Of a DNA stretch of 64,000 nt, positions 24,833 through 36,111 are shown in pieces. The notes under the pieces were generated by a model. That model was not told the origin of the DNA. It worked only from the letters and a program-made list of their open reading frames with translations, and did no database searches. Made by a program: the position numbers and the translations under genes. Position 1 is the first letter of the stretch. Each line of letters begins with the position of its first letter. The stretch is from contig NC_080573.1 of NCBI RefSeq assembly GCF_029962835.1, positions 92,809,501 to 92,873,500 of the forward strand, given 5' to 3'. This stretch comes from Magnolia sinica. Lineage: Eukaryota > Streptophyta > Magnoliopsida > Magnoliales > Magnoliaceae.

Positions 24833-27670
24833 TTAATTTAGCAAAATGCTTTTGTCAAGCAGTTTTGTGAATATGTCAGTTAGTTGATTCTCGGTCAGAA
24901 TATGTTCCAAAGAAATTGTCTTTTCTTCCACTAATTCACAAATGTAGTGATATCTAATGTCAATGTGCTTGATTCATGAATGATAGATTGGATTTTTAGA
25001 TATATTAATTGCACTGAAATTATCATAGTATAAAGCCATAGTATCTTGTGCAATTCTATAATCACTTAGCATTCTTTTCATCCATACAAGCTGAGTACAT
25101 GCATTACTTGCTGCAATGTATTCAGCCTCAGCAGTTGAGAGCGATACAGAACTTTATTTCTTACTTTGCCAAGAAACTAAACAGTTCCCTACATAAAAAC
25201 AACCACCACTAGTTGATTTTCGATCATCAATGTTACCAGCCCAATCAGTATCCGTGTAACCAGCTAATTGCACACTAGTATCATATGGATACCACAGACC
25301 AAGATTTGCTGAACTAGCGAAACATCGCAAAATGCGCTTAACAGCAATTAGATGTGACTCTTTAGGGTCAGATTGATATCTAGCGTAAATTCCTACGCTA
25401 AATGTAATATCAGGTTGGCTTGCAGTTAAATAAAGCAAACTACCTATCTTACTGCGATACAATCTAGGATCCACATTCTTACCTGTAGAGTCTTTTGAGA
25501 GTTTTAAAGTAGTACTCATAGGAGTATAAAAAATTTTCCCATTCTCAAATTCAAACTTTTTAACTAAGTTCAATGCATATTTGGTTTGAGAGATAAAGAA
25601 ACCATCAGGTTGCTGTTTTACTTGCAACCCTAGGAAATAATTTAATTCCCCAACCATGCTCATTTCAAATTTAGATTCATAATATCTACAAACTCAAAAG
25701 TCATGTTAGCACAGGTAGATCCATAAATAATATCATTGACATAAATTTGCACTATTAAAGTGTGATCATTATGTTTCTTTACAAATAATGTCTTATCAAC
25801 ACTTCCCATTATAAAGTTATAACTTAGTAAAAACTTAGTCAACTTTTCGTACCATGCCCTGGGAGCTTGTTTTAAACCGTGAAGGGCCCTTTTTAGGTGG
25901 TATACATGATCAGCATTCTTAGGATCTTCAAAACTCGTTGGTTGTTCAACATACACTTCTTCATGCAAATCGCCATTTAAGAAAGCATTCTTTACATCTA
26001 TTTGGTATATTTTGAACTTTCTAAAGCATACAATGGAACTAAAAAGTCTGATTAATTCAAGACAAGCTACTAGGGCAAAGGTTTCATCATAATCGATGCC
26101 TTCAATTTGAGTGTACCCTTGTACAACCAGCCTAGCCTTGTTTCTAATAATATTACCAAATTTATCAGACTTATTTTTAAAAATCTATTTTATTCTGATA
26201 ATATGTTTATCTTTCGATCTTAGAACTAAGTACCAAACATCATTTCTAATAAATTGATTGAGATCTTCCTACATTGCTACAATCCAGTTTTCGTTAGTAA
26301 GAGCTTCTTTTACGTTAGCCGGTTCTATCTGAGATGTCAAACACACGTAATTACACATATCTTCTAACTGCTTACGAGTGCACACACCAGTGAGAGGGTT
26401 TCTAAGAATCTGATTAGTTTGATGGTCTTTAACTGTCCTCAGTTCAGTGTTATTTTTATTTGATGAAGTATTTAGTTTATCAATTAAAAGAACTTCATCA
26501 TTTTCTGAACTTGAGACAGGTGTATTTAAGTGATCTTCAATAACCACATCAATAGACTCTTGAATTACACTAGTCCTTTTGTTAAGAACCCGATACGCTC
26601 GACTATTCAAATAATACCCTAAAAATATCCCTTCATCATTTTTGGTGTCAAACTTACCCAAATTTTCCCAGTCATGTAAAATGTAGCACTTGCTACCAAA
26701 AACTCGAAAGTATTTGACAGTAGGCTTTTTATCAAACCATATTTCATAAGCCGTTTTACCATTTGATTTTCTAGTATAAATGCGATTAATTATATAACAA
26801 GCAGTATTTACAGCTTCGGCCCACGGATTTTTAGGGAGCTTCATACTATTCAACATTACATTTGCCATTTCTTGAAGCACTCTACTTTTTCTTTCTACTA
26901 TACCATTTTGTTATGGTGTTTTGGGCGCAGAGAATTCATGTGATATTCCCTGATCACTGCAAAACTTCTCAAAACTATTATTCTCAAATTCTGATCCATG
27001 ATCACTACGGATCTTACAGACTTGAGATCCTTTTTCCGTTTGGATACGTTTAAGTACCCTTTATACTTCATCAAGAGTTTTTTATTTATCCCTTAAGAAG
27101 ACTACCCACGTATATCTGGTAAAGTCATCAACAATTACCAGTATGTACTTCTTGCCTCCTTGACTCTCCATTCTGGTTGGTCCAATAAGATCCATGTGGA
27201 GAAGTTTAAGCGGTTTAGATGTGGCAATGGAGTTCACCTTTTTGTGAGTACTCCTGGTTTGTTTGTCGATCTGGCATTCGCCCATATCCTATCTATTTTC
27301 TGCATTTTGGGTAAGCCTCTTACCAACTCTCTTTTCTCAATCTATACAAGTTGCGGTAGTGTACATGTCTAAGGCGTTTATGCCATAACTCAGTCTCATT
27401 GGTATGGACCATGTAGCATGATAGATTAGATGAGCTTGAATTACTCACAATGTAGCAGTTTTCAGACGTTTTGGGACCATTTAATATTACAGAACCATTT
27501 TTATTTAGAATTTCATATCCTTGGTTAGTAAATTTTACACTATGATTATTATCGCATATTTGAGAGATGCTTAATAAGTTATGTTTTAACCCTCTACATA
27601 TAAAACATTCTTAAATAAAGGGAGGTTAAAGAGTTGAACTGTACCTTGGTCAACAATTCTACAGTTGCTA
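24833..27670 (-). pseudogene. pol: Copia pol, 3' part: integrase, reverse transcriptase, RNase H
   Basis: From 27670 downwards: ELWHKRLRHVHYRNLYRL of the pre-integrase zinc finger, then integrase (LLHMDLIGPTRMES, IRSDHGSEFEN, QNGIVERKSRVLQEM; D-D-E readable). RT follows ([53 protein letters not shown]), then RNase H (YTDTDWAG, STAEAEYIA, DNFSAINISKNP) and a tail ending TDIFTKLLDKSILLN at 24833. The RT active box reads YVND: the first catalytic aspartate codon is AAT at 25737-25735. Stops at 26268, near 26187 and at 25156 are each one C/G-to-T/A change from CAG, TGG and CAA, and there is a one-base frameshift near 25662. The enzymes are dead. Confidence 0.9.
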
Positions 27671-28104
27671 TGTAATACCCGTATCCTAGCCTGTACTAAT
27701 TCGTAGGCTTCCACAGTCCTCCCGGTCGAATTCCGGTGACCTGCAATCTGTTATCGACATTTGCACGCGATCCTGAATCGTGTCCCGTATTCCAAAGTCA
27801 GCTCGACCCAAGACTTGTACCTTTGGGACCGCGTCGTCACCGTGGTTTTGATGCCGCGTATTATGTGCTAAGGCGATACCCGGGCTAGGAGATGTGGGTC
27901 TGCGTTCAGTTCGAAGAAAATGCCATGCATTACAATTACCGAGAGAATCTCTACGGCACATCACATCAATCCATCATTTCACAAGTCAAGTACACCACCC
28001 ATGCTCTATGCCACCTCAACCCTCACAAGTCAACTCTCTCTCTCTCCACCCATACCTCCCCTTTTCCATCTCTTACAACAACTACACCTCATCAATCCAT
28101 CCCA

Positions 28105-28108
<4 letters not shown>

Positions 28109-28141
<33 letters not shown>
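28109..28141. repeat. (CT)n microsatellite
   Basis: About 16 CT units inside the solo LTR. A second run of about 17 units, with one CC interruption, lies at 28441-28480. Confidence 0.9.
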
Positions 28142-28147
<6 letters not shown>

Positions 28148-28393
28148 CTCCATTTTACAAGCAAGCAACCCAATGTCCATGAGAGCTTCCCATGAGAGAG
28201 CTAGTGTGGCCCACCTTCCTACCTCCCATCTCCATCATCCAAAGTCCATCTAAACTGTTGGAATCTTTTCCTTTCCTTGAAGCGCTAGATCGCATTGGCA
28301 GAAGAAGGAAGAAGAGATCTTGAGGTGGGTGAATTCTGTATGATTTTGATGATTAGAGGCCCCACTTGTTATGGGACCCACTAGATGTATGCA

Positions 28394-28401
28394 TTATATA
28401 A
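28394..28401 (+). promoter_or_regulatory. Possible TATA box of the solo LTR
   Basis: TTATATAA in GCATTATATAAGAGAAGG is followed about 40 bp later by a CT-rich leader (28441-28480). It is about 725 bp into the LTR, as in the other LTRs here. No transcript evidence. Confidence 0.35.
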
Positions 28402-28438
28402 GAGAAGGACCCGTAATGGCAGGGTCCCTCTGCTACTC

Positions 28439-28477
<39 letters not shown>

Positions 28478-28479
28478 TC

Positions 28480-29740
28480 TTTCATTTTTCCTTGGTGATG
28501 ATGATGAGTGGCCCACCTATGACATATGTATTATATCCATACAGTCCGTTTTTAGGACATATGGACCCCACCGTGATGTGTATGTTCCATCTCCCCCATT
28601 CATTACTTGGAGTGGGGCCACCTTGATATGTGTGTGGGGTCCACACCATCCATGGGAAGCCACCAGTGATATGTATTAAATGCACATGGTGCATCCAGGG
28701 GCCCACATGATGTATGTATGAATCCAGTATCCAAACCGTCTGTCCAGTGCACCTGGACGCTGAAGCAGGACAAGATGTGTGTGTGTGTGTATATAATATA
28801 TGCATGTGTGTATGGAGTGGGTGGGCCACACCACGTAGGACCCACCTTTTGTTATTTGTACGGGGATGGATTAGTGTATAACTTCTATTTTAGCTGTTGT
28901 ACTAACGTCACCATCAGTCAGTGAATCTGATCAGGTATGTATTTCATTTACACCGTCCATATGGACGGGCGGTTGGTGGGACGCACCATGATGAATGTGT
29001 TTCCTTCAGCCGTTCATTTACATTGGACGTGGCCCACCCACACGTGTGGCACATGTGGGATGGGATCCACCTTGATGGATGTCCTAAATCCTAACCGTCC
29101 GTCCAGATTGGAAAGGCCCTGGGCGCTGGACGTTTAACAAAAAAAAAGAGAATATAATATAATAATATAATAATATAATATACATATTATATGTGTATAT
29201 ATATATACACAATACATTTATGGTATGGTGGGCCCCACGTGAGAACCCACCTTGCATATATGCATTTTAACCAGGTCGTCCGTCCACCTCTGGACGGTTG
29301 GACGCTGGATACATTTCATGTTATATTTATATAATATTATAATATAATATAATATATATTATAATGTTATATTATAGTGGGCCCTACGTGGGACCCACCT
29401 GATGTAAAAAAAAAGGACTGGCTAGTCCACCGCACACCAGCTATATAGGTGATGCGTGCAGCATGTGGGTTTGATCCACACCGTATATCTGTGCGGCCCA
29501 CTTAAATGATGTATTGTATATCCTCACCGTCCAATCTCTATCCAATCTCTGGACGATCGGAAGAGGACCGGTTGGTGTACCTCACTCCATTTATATAGTT
29601 GTTGTATTAGTTGGGCCCGCCTAAACTGTCTAGGCACAACTTGATGTATGTGTTTTAGCCATGCCGTCCGGTTCATTGGACGTGCAACCCACAATGATGT
29701 ATATGTTGTAATTCCATGCCGTCTAGCCCCGTGGATGTGA
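28480..29740. repeat. Degenerate GGGCCCACC / CCGTCC module in the solo LTR
   Basis: Repeating units read GTGGGCCCCACC..., then GATGTATGTGTT, then CCGTCC or CTGGACG. AT-only stretches at about 29150-29220 and 29325-29380 (ATAATATAATAT) interrupt them. Counterpart of 3000-4215 in the left copy. Confidence 0.7.
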
Positions 29741-29749
29741 GATTACCTC

Positions 29750-31210
29750 GATGGAGCCCATCTTCCATGCATTTGGGGCCAGATATGTGGCCCATTGTGA
29801 TATATATATGGCCCATTAGTGAGGCCCAATATAAAGTTTGTGTGGCCCATATGTGCGGCCTATTATGGTGTATTTGAAGCCCATGTAATGCGGCCCATTA
29901 TGATATATTTGAGGTCCAGATATGGGGCCCTTTGTGATGTGTACGAGGCCCATTGATGCGGTCCACTTGATATATATGAGGCCCATTGGTGTGGCCCATT
30001 AATGCGGCCCACTTGTTGTATTCGTGGCCCATTGAGATGTATTTCCGGCCCATATGGCATGACCATTATGATGTTTTTGTAGCCCATTTAATGAGGCCCA
30101 TTATGATGTGCATTAAGCCCATGGGTTGTGGCCCGTGTGATGTATCTGAGGCCCATGTACAGGGCCCACCTGTTGTGTATATGAGACCCATGAGTGAGGC
30201 CTATTGTGATGTATTCGAGGTCCATGTGATGCGGCCCATAGTGATGTGTATATAGCCCCTCTATGAGGCCCATTGCGATGTATATTAGGCCTCTGTATGG
30301 GGCCATGGGCTCACTTTATGTTTGGCTCTATGAGGGTCACTGTTTGGGAGCGATGTTGGTTGAATATCCACATTGATGGGCAATAATGGTTGGATGTCCA
30401 CATTGTGACCTTCCCTTAGGCCTTATTAGACCCATTCTCACCTATTGCCGATTATCGATTTCGATTATCGGGGTCAAGGCCGATTCTGATTGTCGATTAC
30501 CAATTTTGATTATCGAGGGTCGAGGCCGACTCCGATTGTCAATTACTAATTTCGATTATCGAGGGTCGAGGCCGATTCCAATTACCGATTTCGATTATCG
30601 GGGTCGAGGCTGATTCTGATTGCCGATTACCGATTTCGATTATTGGGGTCGAGGCCGATTCTGATTGCCGATTACTGATTTCGATTATCGGGGTCGAGGC
30701 CGATTCTGATTATCGATTACCAATTCCGATTATCGGGGTCGAGGCTGATTCTGAATGCCGATTACCAATTTTGATTATTAGGGTCGAGGCCAATTCTGAT
30801 TGCCGATTACCGATTTCGATTATCGGGGTCGAGGCCGATTCTGATTGTCGATTACCGATTCCAATTATTGAGGCCGATTCTGATTATCGAGGCCGACTCC
30901 GATTGTCGAGGCTGATTGTCGAGGCCGGATATTAAGGCCGATTATCGAGGCCCATTGTGATGTATATTCGGCCAGTATTTGAGGCGATTCTGACGAGCAT
31001 TCGGCATCACCTTAATGCATTTGAGGCCTATGTAATGTATGTGAGGCCTATGTAATAAGGCCCATTGTGGTGCATCTGAGGGTCAGGAGATGGAGCCCAT
31101 TGTGATGTATGTTAGGCCCATGTGAAAGGCCCATCGTGATGTGTATTAAGCTCTTGAGTGAGGCCCATAGTGTTATATATTTGGCCCTTATGTGAGGCCA
31201 TGGGTCCATT
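29750..31210. repeat. AGGCCCAT/GATGTAT minisatellite around a CGATT array
   Basis: Blocks at 29750-30310 and 30950-31210 repeat GAGGCCCATTGTGATGTAT at 20-45 bp spacing. Between them, 30430-30950 is a tandem array whose units of roughly 60 bp read GGTCGAGGCCGATTCTGATT then GCCGATTACCGATTTCGATT. Open frames here are repeat artefacts. Confidence 0.85.
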
Positions 31211-32943
31211 ATATGTTAGGCTCTATATGGGCCAGTCCTTGGGGACAATGTTGGTTAAACATCCACATTGTCGAGGTCGATTGTCGATGACGGTTATTGA
31301 TACCGATTATGAGTTTGTAATAGCATAGCATCATGATACATGCTCATACGCATCATCTGCATGTTTGTTATGAGATATGATTGACCATTGCATATGCCAT
31401 AGTACAGATGGTTTATGAGACTCCCTGATAGGCGGAGATTGTCTCACATGAGCGCACGGTATGCGTAGGATTGATGCATGACTGGATTGTATGACTCATG
31501 CATCTTGCATTGTGTGTTGTGATTACTATATGCCCTAGCGATATCAGGGCCGTAGCCTCCACAGGCATATCGTGGATGGCTAGATGGGACATCAGAAATG
31601 TTTGGTTCGAGCATCTGGGTACTTCGGATGTCCGTGGGTGAAAGTCCCCAAACCTCCGAGGGTAGGAGACGCCCTAATGTCCAGACCGAGTGGATATATG
31701 AGCGCCCGAGTGCCGAATACTAGGAGGCTGCATCTCCCACTATATCATAGTCGGTTGGGAGAGGGTATGGCCTTACCTGCCCGAGCGTAGGGGGCATAGC
31801 TAGGCTGAGTTTGACCAGCTAGTGAATGGATCCGCTATCGACATGCCGGGTAGATATTGGCTGACTACTGGTCAGGCGGATAGTAAGGTCTCTTCCACTT
31901 GCATGGTCGCGCGTCAGTGGGCGATGATTCGCATGTAGAGTGTACTAGACCCCAGTGATGATCTCGGGGTTGTACAGTACTGATTTGTAGAGCAAGAGTT
32001 GCATACTCATTCACTCATTCACTATCCAATCGGGCTGGTGGTACGCAACTATTTGTTACGTGTACCTTTGCAATGGCCAGGATTTTGGTTGGGACGCATA
32101 ACTAACCTAAGATCAGGAGTTTACCACATTGAGTCTGACTATCCAAATTTAGGTATGGGACTGGTTTGGATAGAAGTCCTTGTGGTGGAGCCCGTAGCTT
32201 GCGATACTATGTACTATCATCCCGACTTCACACTCCAGCATGGTCATTCTATTCGCACCGCATATAACATTACATCTGCGACATATGATATTTTGGGTTA
32301 CCTTGTTTCTACATTTATATGATCTAGATATGGCTGACGTATTCGTGAACTCATCAAGAATTGTATATTGCATTGCATCTTCGGCATCTGATATTTAGCT
32401 CTTTATGACTCCCCATTTGCGTAGCTGATCTGTATTGCGTACTCTGATATTATTTGATTCATAAACTTGTCAGTATCTCTGCTTACTCTAATATCGTATG
32501 ATTCATGATCTTACCAGTATTTATGATATTGTAAGATTATGGCATTATATTGAATACTTGACACTTACCTTGTGCACACACTTACACCGCCCTCTAAGCT
32601 TTCTATAAGCTTATGCACGATAGATGTGTGCAGGTGATGTTAGGTTGCAGTAGCGTGAAGCTTGGAGCATGTAGCCACTCGACCAGTCGAGAAGGTCCTT
32701 ATGATTGTACTCAAATGATTATATTAGTGGATATGTGGTGATGATGTTGTTCTTATGATTTGGGTATACTTGTAGTTATGCTTCTTATGAGATAAATTCA
32801 TGTTGAAAATCTTCCTCGTACGATCCCAGGATCGGAAATCTGTCGTATGAACGCTGGAAATCTGTCGTATTACGGAGGCTGTTGACACCGGATTTAGTGA
32901 TCGAGATTCCTGTGGATCCGATTTTAAGGTTTGGAGCGTGACA

Positions 32944-33417
32944 TGCTACCATCACCAAATGTGATGAACCATCAGTCATGTCTTTAAGATTGGTGAACAG
33001 ACCTTTGTCACCTGTCATGTGTTTGGAGCAACCACTGTCTAGGTACCACTTTTAATGGCTTGTAGCTTTGAAAGCAATTTGGGCAACCAAGCAAGTAACC
33101 TTAAGAACCCATTTCATTACAGTCTTGGGTTTAGGAGTATAGTTGGTCTTCTTATATTTATAGTTGTTATAAGACCAACCCATTGAGTTAGATTTTAAGA
33201 GCTCCTTAAGCAAATCAACAATTTTCTCTGTTAAAGGATTATGATTCTGATTTTTATAAAAGATATGATTGCTTTTAGGTTTTAAGGTTTGAAAAGTCTT
33301 AGCCTTTTTAGAATAGTTTTGATTCAAACTTTTCCCTTTTGAGTTTGAAGGCTCCCCTTTCACAAATTTAGGTGGAGTATTCTTATGTTTGGGAAGAATG
33401 CTTTTATCGTAGCCCAA
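32944..33417 (-). pseudogene. Copia protease and preceding basic linker, cut by the solo LTR
   Basis: The minus frame gives a lysine/asparagine-rich linker (from 33417), a stop at 33052, then KWYLDSGCSKHMTGDKGLF and KDMTDGSSHLVMVA. This is the copia aspartic protease with its D-S-G active site. The sequence then stops at the TGCTA junction of the solo LTR and resumes at 27670 with NCRIVDQGTVQLFNLP. The enzyme would cleave the gag-pol polyprotein. Confidence 0.88.
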
Positions 33418-33798
33418 TATAGATCAATCGCCACATTTTCTGGATTCAGATAAAAGTTTTTCTAACTTAGGATCACCTTGGGCATACCTTCATGTGTCTT
33501 TTAAACTCAAAAGTGAAGAGACTTCAAGTTTTAGCTTTTCATTTTTAGATTTTAAGTTTTGAACTTGGGAGTTTTTGAAATCTAAATTGTACTTCATTTT
33601 TTCAAAACAATCTGAATTGTGAGATTTTTCTAAAACAAGTTTATCAAAATTTCCTTTAAGTTTTGAAAATTTTTTTTTATGAAGTTTTAGTCTTACAACA
33701 ATTTTACAACTTTCCTTGTATAAGGCATTATAAGCATCTTGAAAATCTTCTTCATTTTCATATCACTATTCAGATTTTCTTCACTAGTTGAATCATCA
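33418..33798 (-). pseudogene. Gag-protease connector of the copia element
   Basis: Lysine, serine and leucine-rich sequence typical of the long coiled-coil stretch that SIRE-type gag proteins carry after the zinc knuckle. It is broken by stops; no domain is visible. Confidence 0.5.
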
Positions 33799-34863
33799 TT
33801 ATCTGAAAAAAGTAAACTTGGCTAGAGTCATAAGGGCTTTGACTTCATTACTCGACTCTGCTGCAGAATCTTCTGACTCAGAAGAGGCTTCAGAATAAGA
33901 AGATTCATCCAAAAGTAGCCAACATTCCTTTCCTTTTAGGTTTGTCCTTTTTAGGACATTTGTTCGCGAAATGCCCACATTCATGGCAGTTGTAACATTG
34001 ATTGTCTTTTAAAGATTTCCAGGTTTTAGATTTAGATCTTTTCTTTTCATTAAGTTTTTGAAAATCAACCCTCTTTTTACTTCTAAAAATCTTATAAAAC
34101 TTTTTAGCTAAAAGGGTCATATTATCTTCAGAATTTTCTAAATCAGAATTACTACTATTTTCTTGAGAAATACTTTTAGAAGAATTAAGAGTGATGGATT
34201 TACCTTTAGGAGCTTTAAAGTTTAACTCATGGGTTTATAATGAGCCAACTAATTCTTTTACCCTCATATTATCTATATCACGAAGTTCCTGGATCGCAGT
34301 CACCTTTGAATTGAACCTTTCAGGTAGTGAGCGTAATATCTTTGCACATACTTTACTTTCTGGGATTCTATCACCAAGACCTCACATAGAGTTGACAATG
34401 TCATTTAATCTTGTATAGAAATCCTTGAAAGTTTCACTTTCTTCCATACGTATTTCCTCAAATTTGGTTGTGAGAATTTGGACTTTAAATTTCTTGACAA
34501 TTGTTGTTCTCTCGTGTGTTATTTTCAAAACATCTTAGGCTTGCTTTGCAGTATCACAGGATATAATTCTTTTGAATTCATCTGGTGATAGTGCACAAGT
34601 AATTGCATTTAGAGCCTTTACATTGGCACTACTCTCACTTTTCTGAAGAGTGGTCTAAGAGAAATAAGGTGTGACTTTCATAGTTTTGGATCCGTCGGTA
34701 CCAGTTACTTCGGTGGTAGGAGGGGTCCAATTAGTCACTGTGGCTTACCTACGCTCTCATCCATGGATTTTAAGAAAAATCTCATCTTAGCTTTCCAATA
34801 GGCATAATTGGACCCATCAAATGGTGGAGGCCTAGTGACTGAAAGGCTATCAAAATTTGACAT
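33799..34863 (-). pseudogene. gag: Copia gag (UBN2-type) with zinc knuckle
   Basis: The frame starts at ATG 34863 (MSNFDSLSVTRPPPFDGSNY, then YWKAKMRFFLKSMDE). It includes the copia gag core with FKRIISCDTAKQA and a zinc knuckle, CYNCHECGHFANKC (C-X2-C-X4-H-X4-C), near 33950-34000. An acidic serine-rich tail follows. Gag would coat the RNA. Stops near 34745 and 34655 sit where tryptophan is expected (for example FS-stop-TTLQKS), consistent with G-to-A change. Confidence 0.85.
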
Positions 34864-34930
34864 CTTACAAAGCTCAGATCGATTAGCTCAAGAAATTAAT
34901 AGAAAAGAAATAACAATTAAAACGAGCTAT

Positions 34931-34945
34931 TAGGCTTTGATACCA
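34931..34945 (-). other. Primer binding site (initiator Met tRNA)
   Basis: On the minus strand TGGTATCAAAGCCTA starts 2 bp inside the 5' LTR boundary at 34948. It is complementary to the 3' end of plant initiator-methionine tRNA. Confidence 0.85.
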
Positions 34946-34947
34946 CT

Positions 34948-35067
34948 TGAAAAGGTCGAGCTAAGAGTCCTAGTGGAAGGGGGGGGGGGGGGTGAATAGG
35001 ACTATGCCAAATTAAAAATTAAATATGAAATTTAAACAAATATACATAAAGATAGCACTTAAACAAT
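34948..35067 (-). repeat. Copia 5' LTR, inner end (split by the CACTA)
   Basis: This stretch matches 20795-20903 of the 3' LTR, including a C run (14 G on plus, 34979-34992). It ends at AAACAAT where the CACTA enters. Confidence 0.9.
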
Positions 35068-35550
35068 CACTACGCCAAAACAATGAAAAAAGGACGGTTG
35101 AAAATCGTCTCAAATGACCAAAAAGGACAGTCATGGACCGTCGCATAGACTGTCATATTTTGAGGCGTCGTATTACTTAAAGGACGGTCACGAACCGTCC
35201 TTCTTATTGACATTTAAAGGACTGTCATGAACCGTCTATTATGACCCTTAAAACGACGGTCATGGACCGTCCTTAAAAAAGACTATCATGAACCGTCTCT
35301 TATGACCCTCAAAAGGACTGTTATGAACCGTCTCTTATGACCCTTAAAAGGACGGTCATGGACCATCCTTCAAAAGGACTGCTATGAACCGTCTTATGAG
35401 CCTTAAAAGGATGGTCATGGACCGTCCTAAAAAAGGACTGCTATGAACTGCCTCTTATGACCCTTAAAAGGACGGTCTTCGACCATCTCATATTTGAATA
35501 TTTAGAAAAATATGGACGCCCTAGAGCCGTCAAAAATTTTCAAATATGAG
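35068..35550. repeat. Left terminal inverted repeat and subterminal GACGGTC repeats
   Basis: About eight units of roughly 60 bp carry pairs such as GGACGGTCATGGACCGTCC, themselves nearly palindromic, separated by CTTATGACCCTTAAAA. In CACTA elements subterminal repeats bind the element-encoded TNPA-like protein. Confidence 0.88.
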
Positions 35551-36111
35551 ACGGTCGATATACACTTGTTACAATATATTTCATCGTATTCTTCCTGATA
35601 TACACCTATTATATAATATATTTCATCATATTCACATTCACATCCATCTAAAGCCAAACTACGTAAATCCATCCAAACATAAACTACGTTCATCCAAACA
35701 TAAACTACATCCATCCAAAGACAAACAATCTTATCCACATTACATTCATCCACGAATAAATACATATAAGTTTAACATCATAAATAAAAAAAGAAAAAAA
35801 ATCAGCAACAATTTTCTTTTTGTGTCTTTCATCTAATAAAAAAATATTCAACCAACAAAACATTATAATTCAGAATCATGAAGAATTGCAGAAACTTCAT
35901 TCACTTTTTTTTTCTTCCAAAAAAGTGGGCACACTTTTTTAAAATAAAACTGATCATTAAAATAAAACTAATGCAAGCAAATAATGCAAAAAAGTGTTTC
36001 AATTCAAGTTAATAGAAATAAGAACAAAAATTAAAGCCTTGTAAAAAGGGGCATGTGTTAAAAGGGATACATTCTTGTTTGTTGCCATGTGATTGGGCTA
36101 TATTATTATAG
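35551..36111. other. AT-rich CACTA interior
   Basis: Contains short repeats of CATCCATCTAAA and AAACTAC words (35630-35750). Open frames on both strands here are low-complexity and are not called genes. Confidence 0.4.

Larger units (their letters stand above)
27671..32943 (+). mobile_element. Solo LTR, 5273 bp, with TGCTA target duplication
   Basis: It begins TGTAATACCC and ends GAGCGTGACA, and is flanked on both sides by TGCTA (27666-27670 and 32944-32948). It interrupts copia pol between the protease (32944 onwards) and the pre-integrase region (27670 downwards). No primer site, coding region or second LTR is present, so it is a solo LTR left by recombination between two LTRs. The TG...CA ends and GCGTGACA terminus suggest a Ty3/gypsy chromovirus, but no coding evidence for the family is in the window. 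At over 5 kb it is among the longest LTRs known in plants. It holds CT microsatellites, minisatellites and a CGATT array. Confidence 0.93.

Noticed and set aside
27892..28253. Three overlapping open frames of 91-119 codons
   Set aside because: They run through a (CT)n microsatellite inside a solo LTR and are Ser/Leu-rich in every frame.
35502..35836. Small genes on both strands at 35.5-35.8 kb
   Set aside because: Tyr/Asp and His/Lys-rich translations of AT-rich CACTA interior repeats.
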